Positions 1-10,795 of a stretch of DNA of 53,892 nucleotides are shown one piece after another. Positions within the stretch are counted from its first letter, which is position 1, and the number at the start of each line of letters is the position of its first letter. Source of the stretch: Hymenochaete sp. R1. Lineage: Eukaryota; Basidiomycota; Agaricomycetes; Hymenochaetales; Hymenochaetaceae. The notes beneath the pieces were generated by a model that did not search any database, was not told the DNA's origin, and saw only the letters and a program-made list of their open reading frames with translations. A program made the position numbers and the translations under genes. The DNA lies in the NCBI GenBank assembly GCA_019400425.1, contig JAFREE010000166.1:1-53892 (forward strand), written 5' to 3'.

Positions 1-2354
1 CAAAGGGCACATCCCATGACATACTGCTTCACAAATTGACCCAAACGTGGCCACCAATAGTCGCGTCGCACCATTTCTTGGGTTTTGTATATCCCCGGAT
101 GTCCCATGACCGGTAATTCGTGGTATCGCGCAATGATTTCCCTCTGCAGGTCTTGGTCATCTGGAACGTAGAGCCTATCCTTGTACCAAACAAGACCATC
201 TTGCACATGCCAGTCGGAAATCGCTGATTTGAGAGGTAGAACACCTGACTGAGTAATGGCTTCGATGGCTTGTTGGACCAAGGGATCGTCCTTCCCTGCT
301 TCCCTAACCTTCGTCACCAACTCCGCATCCTCAACCTCCACCTCAGTCGCACCAATAAACAACTCGCCCGGTAATAGTGTAGTTGGTTCTTCTTCTTCAA
401 GCCCTTCCATGTAGTCTGGACGTCGTGACAGAGCATCAGCCTGAATAAGCGTCTTGCCAGGTTTGTGTGTGATCTCCAACTCGTACTGTGATAACGTAAG
501 CTGCCAACGTGCTTGCCGTGGCGAAAGCTTCTGTGGTGCCTTGAAGTATGTAAGATTCTTGTGATCGCACCAAACCTGTACAACATGAGGTGATCCTAGC
601 AGGTAATGACGCCATTCTTCTAGTGCCCGAATAATCGCAAGAAGTTCCTTATCGTAGATGTCATAATTCCGTTCAGCGGGTCCTAATGCCTTGGAAATAA
701 ATCCACAAGGCTTCAGATCACCGTTGGTGTCGCGTTGCCTAAGAACAGCTCCTGTCGCCCGACTAGAAGCATCTGTTTCAAGATAGAATTTGGCGTGCTT
801 ATCTGGCATGAGGAGGACGGGTTGTTGTAAGAACTTCCGCTTTAACGTGTCAAAGGCCGTCTGATGTTCGTCTGTCCAGTTCCACGGTGCTTTTCCTTTC
901 AGTTTATCCAGAGGACGTGCTATATCCGCGTAATGATCGATGAATTTCCTGTAGAAGTTCGCAAATCTGAGGAATTGCTCCACCTCCTTGGTTTTTGTTG
1001 GAGTCGGCCATTGTTCTACACCTTCGAGTTTGACAGGGTCCATAAGAAGCTGATCTGGTTTGATAATGAGTCTGAGGTATTCGAGTTCTTGAACCCCAAA
1101 GACGCATTTCTCTGGTTTATAGTACAGATCATGCTTCTGTAAGACGTGCAGGACCTGTCGAGTTCGCTGTTCGAGTTCTTCGCAGGTTTTGCCAAAGATC
1201 AGGATATCGTCCATGTAGACAATGATGATGTCGCCAATGATTTCAATATGGAAGATGTCATCCATGAACGCCTGGAAGGTAGCCGGAGAATTACAGAGTC
1301 CGAAGAACATGACCGTTGGTTTGTATAATCCCTTTGGAGTAATGAATGCCCCCTTCCATTGATCACCATCCTTAATCCGGATGTTGTTGTATCCAGAACG
1401 CAGATCCAGCTTAGTGAAATACTGCATTCCTTGCAACTTGTCCAAGATATCGGAGATAAGAGGTAAAGGGTATGCATTTTTGACAGTTCCAGTGTTAAGG
1501 TTTCAGTAATGCTGACAGGGTCGAAGCGAGCCGTCCTTTTTCTTGACAAAGAAGAAAGGAGATGCTTGTGGTGATTGCGATGGTTGGATATAGCCCTTCT
1601 TTAAGTTTTCTTCGATGAATTCGTCCAGGGAGTTCCGCTGAGTGAGTGGGATTAGATAAACCTTTCCACGTCTGGGAATGAACCCTGGTTTGAAGTTAAT
1701 CGCATGATCGTATGGCCGTGCCGGTGGGAATCGTTCAGCTTTTTTCTTGTCAAAGACGTCTAGAAATTCGTGAAATTCCGCAGGAATCCTTTCCTTCAGA
1801 TCCCTGTTGTCTGTCTGGTGTGCCACATGTTGCCGTGCAAATTCCATTGCCGAGTTGGTGGTAGATTTTGCAATGTGAACCTCTTTCAGGTAATGATGTA
1901 CGCCCTGTTCCTCATTGCTAAGCTCCACATCTGGTAAGGTGATGTCTTGTGTTTTCCAATCGATCAAAGGGTTATGTTTAGCAAGCCATGGTAACCCCAG
2001 GATTAGTGGGGTATCACCAGTGCTGCTAACCATGAACTGTTCCTGATACCATTGGTCTCCGATGGTCAAGTCTAGAGTGACGCCTCGATCGATAATGCCG
2101 TGTTTATTGTATGTGTCATCTGCATTTCTGGCCACAATTCTCCTTTTTAGGGGAAAAGTGCGAATCCAATTGTTTCTGACAAAGTCTCTGCTGATAAATG
2201 ATCCTTCCGCTCCTAAGTCTACGAGCGCGTGGGTGCCAACATTTCTGTTTCGAATGCAAACTGTGACTGGTATATGCATTTTATTCGATGAGCATGTAGT
2301 TATTACAGACAAAACATTAATGGGTGGGTCCAGTGTTGGTCTGGGCTGCCTTAG
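1..2354 (-). pseudogene. pol: pol (protease, RT, RNase H, integrase start), partial and broken
   Basis: Polyprotein for reverse transcription and integration. Reading in the frame entered at 2354: a retropepsin-like segment with L-V-D-L-G-A-E-G (normally D-S/T-G), then an RT fingers region ending in a TGA stop at 1505-1503 where other gypsy elements have an arginine or similar codon (CGA to TGA). Beyond it the same frame stays open to base 1. It shows the RT catalytic Y-M-D-D box (about 1222-1211), the FANFYRKFI thumb motif, RNase H with ETDAS, DALSRRPDY, and the His-x-His start of the integrase zinc-binding domain. Several RT residues that are usually Gly are Arg or Asp, consistent with C-to-T/G-to-A decay. 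Confidence 0.92.
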
Positions 2355-2356
2355 GC

Positions 2357-2363
2357 AAAACCC
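2357..2363 (-). promoter_or_regulatory. Candidate -1 ribosomal frameshift site between gag and pol
   Basis: On the minus strand the heptamer GGGTTTT is read in the gag frame as G GGT TTT, exactly the X XXY YYZ form used for -1 programmed frameshifting. It is followed by GCC and the gag TAA stop. Slipping back one base after the second codon leads straight into the open pol frame (TGC CTA AGG). Short inverted repeats follow (GCC-TAA-GGC and CCAG/CTGG), but no strong pseudoknot was identified by eye. Confidence 0.55.
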
Positions 2364-2815
2364 TGACGCGCGAGCTCTTCGAGCACAGTGTCCATATCTT
2401 CATCCACTGCCCCCTCCATTGCTGCACAGATAGCTGCCACACATGCAGAAACAGTCATTGGTGCTTTTGCTGCAGGAGGTTTAGCCGTTTCTGGCTTCTT
2501 TTCCTCCTTGATTGCAGCGACCCGCGTGGTCGTCGTAGCACCTTTCCTGTTCTTTGCAGGGCACTTGTCCATCATATGACCCAACTCCCTACAGTAGAAG
2601 CATCGTCCCTCGCGTATGCACCTGAGACGTTCAGCCGGTGTGAGCTTCGCAATCTTCACCTGACTGAGATCCATGGGTTCACCTGGTGGCAGTTCTTGCT
2701 TGTAGTGCTGGTAGTTCTTGGAGGTGTATGTGCCACACGAGTTCTGTCCCAGGAGTGCAGTCATGTAACGCCAGCGGTTATCCATCTTCGATGCAAGCTC
2801 GTACCATCCCTCGAT

Positions 2816-2877
2816 GTCTTTAGGGGCCTCCGTTGTACTGAAAATTGTCTTTAGGGGCCTCCGTTGTACTGAAAATT
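2816..2877 (-). repeat. 31-bp perfect tandem duplication in gag
   Basis: Bases 2816-2846 and 2847-2877 are identical 31-nt units placed head to tail. Because 31 is not a multiple of three, the downstream gag frame is lost and a stop codon appears at once. The perfect identity suggests a young event compared with the point changes in the element. Confidence 0.95.
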
Positions 2878-3756
2878 GTTTTCGTCAAGTTCTTGTTGAG
2901 GCCCTTAAGGAAGTACTGGACAATAGCCATATCGTCCTGTAGCGCAGCTTGTTCGACCAACATCTTGAAATTGTTGATGTATGTGTCAGCTGATCCCGTT
3001 TGCTGAAGACGATTGATTTTGGCCATCACTTCGCCTTTCTGATCTGATGTGAGGAACGCCTTCCTGAACAAGGTCTTAAACTCCTCATACGTTCTGTAAC
3101 CCTGCTTGCTGGCCTTGCTCTGGAAGTGCAGTCTGAATGCATTCGCTGTACCTTGCTGCATATAGGTAAGAGCGAAAATAACTTTATCCTGCTCGCTGTA
3201 GTTCCCTCCACTGAGGTAGAGGTCACATTCAGATAGGAAGTTTGCCGCATGTCGAGGGTCGCCATTGAAGATTTGAGGTTTGTTGAATTTAATGTTGTCG
3301 CGTGCTTGGTTACTGTCATAGGTGGGGACTTGTGGTGCCGGAGTAGGATTAGACCCTGCTGATGCCGTTGCACCCAAGGTCTGAATCGCTGCCATTATCT
3401 GGTTCAGTTTTCGTTCGTTATCTTGCCAGCGTGCCTCGTTTCGTTGTTCGTCTGACATCGGATGGTCAGGGTTATGTGGTTGAGAGGTGCCTGGATTTGA
3501 CATGTTGCTTGGTTCTAGAAGGGGTTCCTGGTTCCGAGTTTCTTCTTCTGATTCGTTAGTGGCTGAGACAAACGTGTCGTCAGCGCCGTTATTCGAGAGA
3601 TGTTCTGATTCTGACGCGGAAGCCGATCCGTCGTCCTGAGGTCTGAAGACAGGAATTTTGAAAGCCTAAACAAAGATTTGTTGGCTGTTGAATAGATTTG
3701 ACCTGGTGTTAGAGTCCGATCAAGATGTTGATCAGGAATCTGACTATTCAGGGTCA

Positions 3757-4165
3757 TGTGACAGCGACCTGAGGTTTCTAGAGGTTAGCACCTGAGCTCC
3801 AGCTCTAAGTGACTAACAGACTGAGTTCGAGTAAGATATCCCACCCAGGGATAGTCTTATAAAACAGGAGACAAGAGATAAGATGTATTGACCGGAAGAG
3901 ACAGAAGGTCAAATCTAAGGTACAAAGACTACAAGGTGGGGTCCTTTATATAGGCCACCCATCTACGAGGTTGTGTACTGGTACATGAGAAGAAATGGAC
4001 GAATAAGGAAGGCATCTTGGTAAGACACTGATTGATGCTGTGCAACGCTCACATGTGATCATGTGCACGGAAGGTCAAAGAAATACAAAGAACAATATGA
4101 CAAAGAAAGAAATGAAGTGATCGGGTATGCTTGAATAATCGTATGAACGGTGTTGAACCGTAACA
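3757..4165 (-). repeat. 5' LTR of the gypsy element
   Basis: On the minus strand it begins TGTTACGG (at 4165) and ends GTCACA (at 3757), giving the TG...CA ends and an imperfect six-base inverted terminal repeat expected of LTRs. It contains a TATATAAA box near 3951-3944, about 250 nt before gag reading resumes past the LTR end. The base just inside, 3756, starts TGACCC rather than a TGG tRNA-type primer site. The five bases at 4166-4170 (gccat) are the candidate target-site duplication, whose partner is outside the window. Boundaries are inferred from end motifs, as the second LTR is not available. Confidence 0.6.
3944..3951 (-). promoter_or_regulatory. TATA box in the LTR
   Basis: Minus strand TATATAAA inside the LTR, the expected U3 promoter element for transcription toward gag. 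It supports the LTR orientation. Confidence 0.55.
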
Positions 4166-4728
4166 GCCATCTATTGTCCTATCTTGCTTATGTATTCCTA
4201 TGCTTTGTCATTCAATTCCTAATGTGTTCTTTCTTTTCTTACTTGTTTTTTGAATGTGTTTCTTTGCTTTCTGGATCCATTGGACCAGAACCTTGGGTAG
4301 TGTTATGATTCCACACTGTTCATCTCTTTAACGTTCCGTGCACAGCATTGGTGAGTGTCTTCCCATGCACTTGTAGATGGGTGGGAAAAAGTTTCCAAAA
4401 GAGGAACCCACAAAGGCGGAAAGATAGCTATTGGGAAAAGAAGGGGAACCCCAGAATATCAGACCGAATGGAGCCGATTTGACCCCGGAATCGCCAAAAC
4501 GCTCAGCCAAAAAAACACGCCCGCCCTCCCTCACCGTCTATGGTGTAGGGAGCAGCATTAAAAACAGACGTCATTCTATTCTACAAGATAAAATGCGACA
4601 ATTGTGTATCTATGTCTACAGTTTGCGGTTGGATCATGCATCCGAAAAGAAAAAAAGAGCACCGACGCATTCTACAAAAACTTACTTCTGGGAGATTCGT
4701 TGTTGGTTATCATCAACCGCGAATCCAT
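4166..4728. other. Intergenic, LTR to NAP1 3' end
   Basis: No supported gene. A stretch around 4400-4540 has small open frames on both strands and resembles transposon debris in composition, but I cannot assign it. Confidence 0.4.
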
Positions 4729-6572
4729 CTAATACGCCTCATCGCTGTCGTCCATCTCAAAGTCCGACCCGTCGTCTTCCCACCCATCAAAGTCGACCTC
4801 CCACTCGCGCGCCTTGCCTGTGTAATAATCCAACGCGCGCGGGACAATCTACAAAAATCACAATCGATATACCATCTTCGCAGATTCCAAGTTAAGTGAA
4901 TGGCGTACTCTGTCCTTGAAATCATCCCCGAGTTGGGTGTCAAACTCCAGATCCCACTCAAGCTCTTCAATATCTTCGTCCGAAACATCGAGTGCGTCGT
5001 CAGCAGGCCGTTGGGGTGGATCGAAGAACTTGAAGAACGACGTCTCATCCGAGGCGTGTTTGACAACGCGAGACGTTGGTCGAGCTGCATGCGAGAGTGC
5101 AGAAATAAATGCTTGGGTAAGTTGCCAAACCAGCATCGATATGCCATGAACTCACCTAACGCCTCCACGTTCTTTGTCAAATCCTTCTCTGCGCTCTTCC
5201 ATCTAATCGGTGTTCCCTCGGAGCGTCCTACCACCGTGTTCCTAAGCCAGTCAAGCTCCTTCCTATACACGTACGTCTTCTCCAACACCTCGTTCTCGAA
5301 CCAGTCATTGGGTTCGAACACGAACGAGAGTTTGTACCCCGGCCCCCCTGCGCCAGCGCCGTTCTGTTTGTGCTCGGAGTCGGCGTCAAGGTCGAGGGAC
5401 GTATTAGCGAGTTTTGCAGCGACGTCCGAGATTGGGGAGAGAAAGGTCGTGGTGCCGGAAAGGTAGGAAAGACGAACGTCAATGAGGTGTCTGAGGACGG
5501 GCACGTCCCTGTAATGCGCAAAAGAGTAAGCCTTTTATTCCAATCATTCGATATTAGAAAGAAGAAAAACGCGTACTTGGGACTCATCAATGCCCTCACG
5601 CCCGGGTGGTTCCTCAGCACGGTCAACCAGAACTCGTCCAGCGGAACCGCTTCCGTCGCGGCAGCCGTCTTCACTTCCTTCACATCCGCGCCAACCCCAT
5701 CCGCTGGGATATCATCCAAGGCAGCTTGGAGCGCTGCGTAGTGTTCGTCCGGGCGCGCGGCAGCAGCCTGAGCTTGAGCGTGTGCGCGGCCTGCTTCAAG
5801 TTCTTCAAAGCGAGGGCGCGCGGCTCCTGACACAATGGATGCGCGACGTTCGTACAACGGAGCAGATTTTTCGAGGGACTACAGAAGGTAAATCAGCATG
5901 CGCGCAAGCAAGAAATGACGATGCTCATTTTTAAAGAGGAAAAATGAACGGAAAAGACGCTTGGAGTGTAGCAAAATGACGAAAAGACAGGGGAAAATCT
6001 CCCATCGTTCATTGATTACAAACGAAAAAAAAGACGTACCTTCCTCTCAACCTCCAACACCTCCCTCCTCCACTCCTCCTGCGCAGCCTGCACCCCAAGC
6101 AGCGCCGTCAATGCCCTCCTCTCCCCAATCGGCAGATCCATACCCGGCACCCCCGTCTCCTCTTCCTCCTCCACCATCCCACCCGCCTTCGAGTCCACCT
6201 CCTCCCCTTCGCGCGCTCCACCTCCGCAATAGCCTTCAACCCCGTCCTCACAGCCGCCTCCAACGCTCCATTCGCCGCTGCCCCACCAGTGCCAGCACCG
6301 ACAGCTCCAGGAGTAGCGGACATGCTACTCCTTGGACTTCCCGCCCTCGAGCCCCTCCTCAAGCTAGGCAACGAGCCCAGCCCAGGACGGGGCTTAACAG
6401 CCGCGCCCGCCGACATCATCTGTTTGATATGCGCGAGTGCTGGGGTGAGCGGGACGCCTGTGGTGTTTGCGGACGCGTTTGAACCTGGGGTGCCGGCAGC
6501 GACGGCAGAGGAGGGGTTGATAGCAGTCATGGAGGGAAGCGAGGAGAGGGTCGGTTTTTGCGGTTGTGCCAT
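4729..6572 (-). CDS. NAP1: Nucleosome assembly protein 1 (NAP1), with an apparent 1-nt frameshift in exon 1
   Basis: Histone H2A-H2B chaperone acting in nucleosome assembly and nuclear import. Five exons: 6572-6040, 5878-5577, 5508-5156, 5084-4909, 4848-4729. NAP-domain marks read in order: ERRALTALLGVQ, APLYERRASIVSG, DEFWLTVLRNHPGV, FVFEPNDWFENEVLEKTY, GTPIRWKS, SFFKFFDPP, then the family ending RALDYYTGKAREWE and an acidic tail DDGSDFEMDDSDEAY. The Ser/Ala-rich N-terminal part (from the ATG at 6572) and the rest of exon 1 are in different frames. The switch falls at a GGGG run near 6204-6208, and one extra G would give a single 494-residue frame. This is either an assembly error or a real lesion. 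The first ATG in the downstream frame lies near 6178 and would give a short N-terminus but a complete NAP domain. Confidence 0.9.
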
Positions 6573-6760
6573 TCTTTTTTAAATTTTGCGATGCAATCGA
6601 TGTGTTGGCACGGCCGTCAGCGATGAACGTGTGTGTCGGTTGATGAGTGTCGAAAAAGTTGTTGGTCGTAAACGCGAGAAAAAATCTTAAGGCTGAAGAC
6701 GTTGATGATGAGAGTAAGAAGAAAGAAAAGTGAAAGATGACGACGGCGCCATGTCTGCAC

Positions 6761-6768
6761 CTTATATA
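6761..6768 (-). promoter_or_regulatory. TATA box upstream of NAP1
   Basis: Minus strand TATATAAG about 190 nt before the NAP1 ATG; plausible core promoter. Confidence 0.4.
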
Positions 6769-6772
6769 CGTG

Positions 6773-7770
6773 GATGGGGTGATGGTGGTGGAGAGCGAAG
6801 GGGAGCGAGGCGCGGCAAAATTTCTGAAAAAGACGAGTCGATGACATCAAGTGTTCCTTTCCCACTCATCACCCGGAAAAAATTTCTCAACTTCATTTTT
6901 CTTATTCCGCATATCGCATTTCCACATCTACACAACACAATATCTCTACCTGAATAACCTAAGAAGAAGTCTGACCGACGAGAGCATGGGTGCGTCAAGA
7001 CGTACATCTGTGCTCATCTTTCGACGAGTTCCACAAACACGCTGCTCGGCACCACATCAGCGAGGTCGGATAATGGGAAAAAAGGCTTTAAGTTTCAGAC
7101 TCCAACTCGACAAACAAAAGGGACAATCGGGAAGACAAAAGGGGGGTTGGGAGTGAATGATCAAAAGAAGAAAAAAGTGAAAAGAAAGAAAGATGAACGG
7201 ACGGACAGTTAGACGGCGCGCAAGAACTCGAGTTTCGTTTTGGGTTCAAAAGTCACACTGAAGGGAGATGGCGACATTCCAGCGAATCAAGCAGGTCAAC
7301 GATGACAAGCGATGGGCAAGGGCGAAAGGGGCGAGTTAATGAATAAAAGGGGACCAGAAAAGGGGACAGACAAACGGTAAGGAGTGAAGGAGGGTATCAA
7401 TACCCTGGCAAAGAACGGGTGACGATAAAAGGAAGAGAAAGGAACGAGGATTCCACGCATTGCAGAGACACAAAGCACCGATAAATGATACAAACTCGCT
7501 GTAGCGAGGAAGGGAAAAGAAAGGGAAGACGACGGGTTCGAATCGATTTCCAACGCCAGTGTTAAATATACTGGTACAGCGGCAAGAAATAGAAACGCAA
7601 ATAGCTTAACGAAGCGCAGGGTGAGTTGCAAAGCAGCAGCGGGCGACGATAATAGACAAAAAAGGGATGGGCATGAGGGAACGAGAAGCGGAGGCAAGAG
7701 GCGTACGGACAGGAAACAGCGTCCGATATAGGGGACGTACGATGGTAAGTTTCCAGAGCTTAGCCAACCC
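6773..7770. other. Intergenic, NAP1 promoter side to bHLH 3' side
   Basis: No gene supported. The segment is purine-rich on the plus strand (many gaaag, ggaag runs) and includes the 3' flank of the bHLH gene. A GGTTCGAATC string at about 7529 is not part of a foldable tRNA. Confidence 0.5.
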
Positions 7771-9418
7771 TTACATCATCATCGACAACAAGGTGTTCGC
7801 GTTCGCCTGACGAGTCACGCCGACACCCGCCATTTGTTGAGACTGCGTCTGCACCCATCCACTCGCTCCCGGAAGACTCAATGAAAGGCTCGGCCTTCGT
7901 CCCCCATTACCGACATTCCCACCCTGGTTGTACATTTGCGTCCCCACGAGCCCTGCCTCGAATGGCCCTGGACTTCCATTTGCGCTCCCACTGCCATGAT
8001 TGCTTCCGTTCATTCCCTCGCCACTCCCGACTGAGCTCGTATCGTCCGAGTCATGGCCCATCGCGTACATCTGTTGTTGGTGAGGGAGACGCTGCTGCTG
8101 CATGAAGAACGGCTCCCCGCCCATCGGGCTTCCAGGGCCATGAGCAGAGCCTGGGGGTGTGAATGTACCCGGTCCACCTCCGAAGCCCTGTCCCCACTGT
8201 GCCTGAGCCTGCGCCTGCGCGATATGCTGTTTCTGTCGCTGTTGTAGAATTTGTTGCTGTTGCTGCTGCCCGTACAATCCCATCTGTGCTGACATGTCCC
8301 ACCCAGTTCCGAACCCACCAACAACACCCAGCTTATCCTGTTGTCCGGTGACGCGCGAGTACTGTGTCTGGAAATCTGGGTGGACGGGCAAAGTATGTGA
8401 GACTCCATGCTGGTGGCCGGATGGTTCATATATCGCCTGTGTCCCAGAGGCAAGTCCAGGGTGAGACGGCATGTCGAACGTGTTTACATTGTTGCTACCG
8501 CGTGCGAAATTCATCTGAGGGACGCTTGGGACTTGCTGTTGTTGTTGAACACGTTGCTGTTGTTGGCTGAAGACATTCTGGCTGAGAACCGGGCCTGCAG
8601 ATATCGGACCCTTGAACGATTCGTCGGAAGGGACGGCAACAGTGGATGTGGTGGCGGTTGGCTGAGGCTGCATGCGCACGAAGTCGTCGTCGTCGCCATC
8701 CATGCCGTCTTCCTCTTGTGCAGCCATCTCGTACGCGCGTCTTTCCTCCTCACCCATTTCTCCAAGGCTCTCAGTAGTCTCCCAAGCACCATTTCCTCCA
8801 GTCCCTTCCGTCTCCTGCGGGTTGATGAGCCCCATAAATTCGGTACTCCGAGCTGGTTCCTCCAACCTAGGCAATCCTACTCGAGCGCGCCATTCGTTGT
8901 TTTCCCTCCTCAACGCGTCCGATTCGGCACGAATGAGACGAAGCTCTCTCGCAGCGAGAAGGCGAGTGCGGCGCGCTTGGTGGATGATGGCGATAGACGA
9001 GTTGACGATCGCAGACTTGGATGGACGCCTGACGGAGGCGAGGTTCGGCAGTAGACCTGCGAGGTCGAGGAAGCGACTGTTGAGGGTTTCGCGGCGCGCA
9101 CGCTCGACAGCATTGTGTGTTGCGCGGCGCTCGGCGGTATTGGCACGACGATTCGGCTTGCGCTTGTTGCTGCTGGTGGTTGTCGTGGACGCGGGAGCCT
9201 GAACGTCTCCAGATGTCTGAAATGCGATCAATATTTGCTCCGTCAGAAACGGAAGAGAAACTTACAGCGTGATCACTATCGATCGATGGCAAGGAGGGAA
9301 GACCCGCGGAGCCAGGGGTGAGGGGTGTTTCTGGGTGAAGGCCAGAAGATGGGGGAGAGCTGGCGCTCGATCCTGTGGTCGACGGAGTGGTTGCTTCGAT
9401 GGCAGACATTGCTGCCAA
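7771..9418 (-). CDS. bHLH transcription factor
   Basis: Two exons, 9418-9266 and 9216-7771, 532 residues. The basic helix-loop-helix lies at about residues 82-145: basic segment RRATHNAVERARRE with His85, Glu89 and Arg93, the H-E-R triad that in Pho4/MITF-type factors reads a CACGTG E-box. Then comes a first helix NSRFLDLAGLLPNL, a loop, and a second helix SAIVNSSIAIIHQ that runs into a heptad-like leucine-rich extension (LLAARELRLIRAESDALRREN), so dimerisation is expected. The remaining 350 residues are disordered, Gln-rich (polyQ runs such as QQQQRVQQQQQ) with Gly/Ser tracts, typical of an activation region. An upstream ATG at 9418 and a second at 9409 are both possible starts. Regulated targets cannot be told from sequence. 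Confidence 0.88.
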
Positions 9419-10795
9419 GTGATATCTTCAAAGTAAATTTGAACGAAATAAGAGGTAAAAAGCGTTGTTTTGACTGTCGAAGTCGCTGAAAAGTTGCAGT
9501 TGATTGATTGAGTCGAAGGAGATGATGATGTTCTGTTGGAGAGATCGGGTGCGATCGACGAAGCGATATGCGTCAAAAGTCGAGAAAAAGTTCTTTAGAT
9601 AAGGCCGGCGAAATGGCTTTGGTAGTGGTGGCTTGCCGAGTGATATTGATAAGAGTACAGAGAACGGTGAGTGTGCTTTGAGGTATATAAAACAGAACCG
9701 GTTGGTGGGTTCGCGATTGCTCAGCGGGCACCCGAGTGAAAGTACAGAACGTAAGTATTGATGGTAGTTGACGGAGATGCTAAATAACGGCAACGCGATG
9801 GCTCAGCGGAAACCGGTTAGCAAGAGAGACCTGAAGAGAGCTTCGAACGTGCAAGGTGAGGGCGGGTGGATGGGCAAGAGTGTTGATTGATAGTGAATGA
9901 CCTGTCGCGAGTGATCTCAAGCGGCGTCAGTTAGGAGTCGAGCGAAAGTTGAGTTGGTCAGGTTGAGGAAGGAGGTAATATGCGTCGGATGAATGGGTTA
10001 GAAGATAGAGTAGCGGTACGAGAGAGGCCGATAAGGGTCGCGAGCTCTGTAGGAGGACATGGTGGCCGTCGTCGTCGTTGTTGGTGATGAAGGCAGAAGA
10101 GAAGATAACGCGGGTCAGAACTCATCACCAAACTCCAAATGAAATATATATGCGCACTCCAGGCGGTATCCTTATTGCGGCTGAGGGGAGTACGGGAGAA
10201 AAGGCGGGATGGGGAGAGGGATGAGGAGGCTAGGACGCCGAAGCTCGTCGAGGCGGGATGGAGAGGAGATGATGGTGGTCGTGGAAGAAGGAGGAAAAGG
10301 CTCGACGGTCGACGAACGAAAAGCTTCAGCTCGTCCTGATATTATGTAATCCTTCCTCCTTCTTCTTTTGGTTCCGCCGGTAATTTCCGATTACTATATA
10401 CATCACTTGACTCGTCGATCCCCTTCGTTATTATTTATTACATCAGCCCCTATCGACCTTTGTTTGTTTTTTCACTATCGACTACTACTGGCCACTCTGA
10501 ACTCAACTCGCCTCGAACACCATGCAAGCTCTCGATTAAAATACAATGCTCATCTCACCGCCGTCGAAGCCTTCGATCCTCTGTCTTTGCCTCGTAACCA
10601 AGCCATACTCAAATAGCCTGAACTCGAAGGACAATAAGCCTTTTCTCCTTCAGGGTCATCACTTCCTTCCCCATATCTCCTCGGTCTCGCCCCTCTCTTT
10701 TCATCCATCCGTCTTTTCTCAAGTCTCACTACCCCTTCTCGCCAATCTCCTTTCGCCCAATACTACGCCTTCCCCATTCTAAATTCCATCTCCAA
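9419..10795. other. Intergenic, promoter and 5' leader of the bHLH gene
   Basis: No gene supported. The first several hundred bases likely hold the bHLH 5' leader (minus strand); several upstream ATGs on that strand could act as uORFs. 10340-10790 is pyrimidine-rich on the plus strand, as promoters in these fungi often are, and leads into the uncertain plus-strand locus. Confidence 0.45.

Larger units (their letters stand above)
2351..3503 (-). pseudogene. gag: gag (capsid/nucleocapsid), frameshifted by a 31-bp duplication
   Basis: Encodes the structural Gag protein of the element. From the ATG at 3503 a capsid-like helical region is read, then a nucleocapsid CCHC knuckle of the form C-x2-C-x4-H-x4-C (near 2608-2566), then an acidic tail ending at TAA 2353-2351. 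The reading frame is broken at 2816-2877, where a 31-bp direct duplication shifts it and creates an early TAA (at 2820). Discounting the duplication, 3503-2351 is 1122 nt, a 373-residue Gag in one frame. pol follows in the -1 frame across a possible slippery heptamer at 2363-2357. Confidence 0.88.
1..4165 (-). mobile_element. Ty3/gypsy LTR retrotransposon, 5' part, inactivated
   Basis: Read on the minus strand the order is LTR (3757-4165), gag with a CCHC knuckle, retropepsin, reverse transcriptase, RNase H and the zinc-binding start of integrase, which runs off the window at base 1. Protease-RT-RNaseH-integrase order is Ty3/gypsy (Metaviridae-type fungal element). The copy is dead by at least two visible lesions: a 31-bp duplication that shifts gag and a TGA stop early in RT. 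A third change alters the protease DSG/DTG motif to DLG. The 3' part and 3' LTR lie outside the window, so element length and target-site duplication cannot be confirmed. No convincing tRNA-type primer binding site was seen next to the LTR. Confidence 0.93.

Noticed and set aside
4328..4534. 68-codon frame on each strand after the LTR
   Set aside because: No start, splice or family evidence; composition fits old transposon debris, which I cannot name.
7520..7540. GGTTCGAATC resembling a tRNA T-loop
   Set aside because: No acceptor, D or anticodon stem can be paired around it.
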